DNA of 64,000 bases from positions 1,860,001 through 1,924,000 of the forward strand of contig OZ254082.1 of the NCBI GenBank assembly GCA_965267535.1, given 5' to 3'. The translations under genes and the position numbers were made by a program. The notes under the pieces are model-generated. The model did not search any database. It had not been told where the DNA came from and saw only the letters and a program-made list of their open reading frames with translations. The stretch's first letter is position 1. Each line of letters opens with the position of its first letter. Positions 61,433 to 64,000 of this stretch are shown piece by piece. The stretch comes from CAXBNB01 sp965267535. Its GTDB lineage: Bacteria > Bacteroidota > Bacteroidia > Cytophagales > Cyclobacteriaceae.

Positions 61433-61552
61433 ATAAATTGTGGTTGGATTAAGTTCTATGCCGTGTAATGTTTATATTCGATATCGTGGGATTGAGCGGT
61501 ATATAGCTCAACCTATTGGTTAAAGATTCAGTTTAATACTAAAAATGGAAAT

Positions 61553-61960
61553 ATGAATTACTGGTTGATAAAATCGGAACCAAACACTTACTCATGGGAT
61601 GATTTAGTGAAGCTTGGCAGAGACCATTGGGATGGCGTACGAAATTATGCTGCCCGCAACAATATGCGAGAGATGAAAGTAGGAGACCTGGCTTTGTTTT
61701 ATCACAGTGTAAACGATAAATGTGTAGTAGGTATAGCCAAGGTAGTGAAAGAGCATTATCAGGATCCTACTACAGAAGACGATAGGTGGTCGGTGGTAGA
61801 TTTCGAACCAGAGCGCAAGCTTAAACGAGCGGTGACACTTGATGAGATTAAAAAAGATGACAGGCTGAGTGAAATGGTGCTGGTAAATAATTCCAGATTG
61901 TCTGTGCAGCCGGTTAAAAGAGAAGAATTTGATATAATTCTGGCGATGAGCGAATCTTAA
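61553..61960 (+). CDS. EVE-domain protein
   Basis: 135-residue protein made of one EVE domain (PUA-like fold, THYN1-type). Blocks: NYWLIKSEPNTYSWDDLVK, WDGVRNYAARNNMREMKVGD, FYHSVNDKCVVGIAKVV and WSVVDFEPERKLKRAVTLDE. The aromatic cage suggests binding of a modified base. The gap upstream holds the MITE. Stand-alone, cytoplasmic; biological role in bacteria is unclear. Confidence 0.93.
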   Translation: MNYWLIKSEPNTYSWDDLVKLGRDHWDGVRNYAARNNMREMKVGDLALFYHSVNDKCVVGIAKVVKEHYQDPTTEDDRWSVVDFEPERKLKRAVTLDEIKKDDRLSEMVLVNNSRLSVQPVKREEFDIILAMSES

Positions 61961-62034
61961 AAGCGCATAAGATAAGGGTATTCGGCCAGCTACTTTTTTT
62001 CAGTATAGAATATTCCGGCATTACTACTTTATAC

Positions 62035-63591
62035 ATGAACAAATACCTCATATCATTATTACTGTTGATGAGTTTTCAGTCGTTTGCACAAAAGCGCTCC
62101 AAGAAAGATACGATTTCTGATAAGGCTACTTTTTTGGTGCAACCCAGTCGTATCGAATTTGAGATTGATACACGCGACGGTGATTTTCAGATCATTCCGG
62201 CCCAGGAAAACGGCCTGTTGGTAATAAAAGAAACAAAAAACAGAGATAAGGAAGGGTTTCAGTGGGATTTTAATCTGGTAGATAGCGCACTAAACATCCA
62301 GTGGATAAGAAGATATACCATACCCTACGGATCCAGTTTTCTGGGGTATGATTACAACGACGGAGGGTTTTACCTGCTCTTTGGACGGTCGCAGTACAAG
62401 CTGGAAGATATGCGTGTGATGCGACTGGGGCTGGCTGGTGGCGACACTACATCCTACAAGGTGAATACTGTTTTTCCGATGCAGCTCACCACATTTGAAG
62501 TAGTCGGTAATACGATTATTTTCGGAGGGGATGCCAATTTCAGGCCTGTAGTGATGCTGTACGATATGATAGAGCAAAAACCCAAAGTATTGCCCGGGTT
62601 TTACAACAACAACAGCGACATCATAGACATACGTACCGATGACCAATCCAAAACCTTTACGGTGATTCTCAACGAAAAAACGTACAAGAAAAAAGTCACC
62701 GTGTCCATCAAAACTTTTGATGCGCGAGGAAACCTGCTGCAAACCAAAGCGCTCGAAACCGACTATGAAAAAAGCCTGATAGACGGGGTGTCCACTACAT
62801 TTTCCGATGGAGTGCAATATGTAGCCGGTACGTATGCCCGGCGAAAATCGGATTATTCCCGTGGGTTATACCTGGCCAAACTGACCAATGGCCAGCAGGA
62901 TCTGATAAAATACCATAATTACGGAGATTTGAACAATTTCTTTTCGTACATGAAAGTAAAACGCGAACAGCGTGTGAAGAGAAGAATTAAGAAACGACAG
63001 GTGCAGGGGAAGAAAGTAAAGTTCAATTATCGCTTGCTGGTACATGACATTATTCAGCGAGGCAATGAGTATATACTGATCGGGGAGGCCTATTACCCCA
63101 AATACTCTAACAACAACAGCGGAGGGTATTACTCAGGAGCCTCCAATTACGACTACCGCAATTATTGGATCAATCCAAACTTTATCGGATACAATTATAC
63201 CCACGCCGTAGTGGTGGGATTTGACAAGCAGGGCAATATTCTATGGGACAATAGTTTTGAAATCAACGATGTGCTTAGCCTCTCGCTCAACGAGTTTGTG
63301 AAGGTAAGTGTAGAAGAAGACCGCATTGTGCTTTTGTATATCTATGAAAACGTACTGCGGGCCAAGATCATCAAAGGCAATGAAATACTGGAAGGCAAAA
63401 GTTTTGACCCGATAGCACTCACTTTTAAATCAGACGAAGTAAAAGATACTTCCAAAAGTATGGAAGGGATGGACAACTGGTTTGATGGTAAATTTTATGC
63501 TTATGGCGTGCAGCAAATCAAAAACCTGAAAGATAAAGATGTGAAACTCAACAGGAAGGTGTTTTATATCAATAAAATAGAGTACCAGTAG
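62035..63591 (+). CDS. Exported protein of unknown function
   Basis: 518-residue protein with signal peptide MNKYLISLLLLMSFQSFAQ. The rest is beta-rich, with repeated strand pairs (NGLLVIKETKNRDK, DGGFYLLFGRSQYK, NEYILIGEAYYPKY, DRIVLLYIYENVLRAK) that recall a beta-propeller. A basic patch, KREQRVKRRIKKRQVQGKKVK, stands out near 310-330, and an Asn/Tyr/Gly-rich loop (SNNNSGGYYSGASNYDYRNY) follows. Similar exported proteins are frequent in Bacteroidota but without known function. It precedes pyrR. Confidence 0.7.
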   Translation: MNKYLISLLLLMSFQSFAQKRSKKDTISDKATFLVQPSRIEFEIDTRDGDFQIIPAQENGLLVIKETKNRDKEGFQWDFNLVDSALNIQWIRRYTIPYGSSFLGYDYNDGGFYLLFGRSQYKLEDMRVMRLGLAGGDTTSYKVNTVFPMQLTTFEVVGNTIIFGGDANFRPVVMLYDMIEQKPKVLPGFYNNNSDIIDIRTDDQSKTFTVILNEKTYKKKVTVSIKTFDARGNLLQTKALETDYEKSLIDGVSTTFSDGVQYVAGTYARRKSDYSRGLYLAKLTNGQQDLIKYHNYGDLNNFFSYMKVKREQRVKRRIKKRQVQGKKVKFNYRLLVHDIIQRGNEYILIGEAYYPKYSNNNSGGYYSGASNYDYRNYWINPNFIGYNYTHAVVVGFDKQGNILWDNSFEINDVLSLSLNEFVKVSVEEDRIVLLYIYENVLRAKIIKGNEILEGKSFDPIALTFKSDEVKDTSKSMEGMDNWFDGKFYAYGVQQIKNLKDKDVKLNRKVFYINKIEYQ

Positions 63592-63671
63592 CTTTTTGGC
63601 AGGTCAGATCGGTAGGGTGAAAATCTTCAACTTACCGCTCGATTAATTTCCTAAATTGTTCAACATATTTC

Positions 63672-63679
63672 TATATTTG
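63672..63679 (+). promoter_or_regulatory. -7 promoter element of the pyrR gene
   Basis: TATATTTG, exact TAnnTTTG, 14 bp before the ATG at 63694. A TTG lies 13 bp upstream, which is closer than usual. Confidence 0.55.
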
Positions 63680-63693
63680 CGTAATCATTCGTT

Positions 63694-64000
63694 ATGCAAA
63701 AAAGGCTTCTACTTAATAGTCAACACCTCAAGATTACCATCTCACGGCTATGTCATCAATTGATCGAAAACCACGATGAATTTGAAGATTCGGTGATACT
63801 TGGTATGCAACCCAGGGGTATTTTTCTGGCTGAAAGAATCAAATCAGAATTGCTGAGAATTACAGGTAAGTCTATAGAGATAGGCTACCTCGACACTACT
63901 TTTTACAGAGATGATTTTCGCAGAAGATCTGAGGTGATTACTGCCAGCGAAACGAAAGTCCCATTTATCATAGAAGATAAAAAAGTAATCCTGATCGACG
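63694..64000 (+). CDS. pyrR: PyrR: pyrimidine regulator / uracil phosphoribosyltransferase, 3' partial
   Basis: The first 102 residues are in the window; the gene runs off the right end. They read as PyrR: SVILGMQPRGIFLAERI, IEIGYLDTTFYRDDFRRRSE and, at the edge, KKVILID, the start of the phosphoribosyltransferase PRPP-binding motif. In Gram-positives PyrR binds pyr mRNA to attenuate transcription; in Bacteroidota it may act mainly as an enzyme. It is preceded by its own promoter. Confidence 0.88.
   Translation, partial: MQKRLLLNSQHLKITISRLCHQLIENHDEFEDSVILGMQPRGIFLAERIKSELLRITGKSIEIGYLDTTFYRDDFRRRSEVITASETKVPFIIEDKKVILID

Noticed and set aside
1..64000. tRNA, rRNA, CRISPR, riboswitch or phage genes
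   Set aside because: All gaps were read for cloverleaf-like patterns, regularly spaced repeats and integrase/transposase-like sequences; nothing convincing was found.

Overview
The window looks like chromosome from a marine or soil member of the Bacteroidota, most likely a Cytophagales relative. The signs are a SusC/SusD pair, a Bacteroidota-type LptD, the exported TldD/TldE pair, HYC_CC_PP and DUF3347 copper proteins, an amidase-MlaD pair, short-form AMP nucleosidase, and promoters with the Bacteroidota -7 element TAnnTTTG, several of them almost touching the start codon. No rRNA, tRNA, CRISPR array, prophage or transposase gene was seen.

Layout. 1-8.4 kb: a SusC transporter (5' end off the window) and SusD lipoprotein, followed by two exported calcineurin-like phosphoesterases and a lipoprotein alkaline phosphatase; together they suggest capture and dephosphorylation of a phosphorylated nutrient. 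8.4-13.9 kb: housekeeping and stress genes (AMP nucleosidase, an orphan HsdR-N nuclease domain, a DUF2141 protein, MsrA, a SiaC-like regulator, an ATP-grasp ligase, DAHP synthase). 14.4-22.3 kb, minus strand: a copper/silver efflux operon in the order HYC_CC_PP, CusA, TolC/CusC, CusB, DUF3347 lipoprotein. 22.5-28.8 kb: hydrolases (one with a frameshift that cuts off its TPR tail), a GlxA-type regulator, VOC, DoxX-like and SnoaL-like small proteins, and RsgA. 29-33.4 kb: a DUF2911 protein, the exported TldE/TldD pair and a short orphan ParD-like antitoxin.

33.6-42.9 kb: a Cys-rich unknown, an envelope cluster (MlaD, N-acetylmuramoyl-alanine amidase, divergent LptD), a CBS protein, an MFS exporter and a YhhN protein. 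43.1-54.7 kb, plus strand: a sugar catabolic locus without SusCD: Gfo/Idh oxidoreductase, AraC regulator, GH88 unsaturated-uronyl hydrolase, Old Yellow Enzyme, SDR dehydrogenase, a two-part sodium symporter, a six-hairpin lipoprotein, a DUF6807 lipoprotein and a sugar porter. Several of these genes overlap or abut. 54.8-64 kb: LRR protein, aminopeptidase P, subtilisin-like lipoprotein, GT9 heptosyltransferase-like protein, M16 peptidase, EVE protein, an unknown exported protein and the start of pyrR.

The clearest non-gene structure is a pair of about 133-bp miniature inverted-repeat elements at 33476-33608 and 61297-61428. They are in opposite orientation, with 13-bp terminal inverted repeats and different 4-bp target duplications; a shorter, decayed relative may sit inside the copper operon. 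The best candidate for undescribed biology is the OYE/SDR/GH88/Gfo-Idh sugar locus, followed by the SusCD-phosphatase locus.
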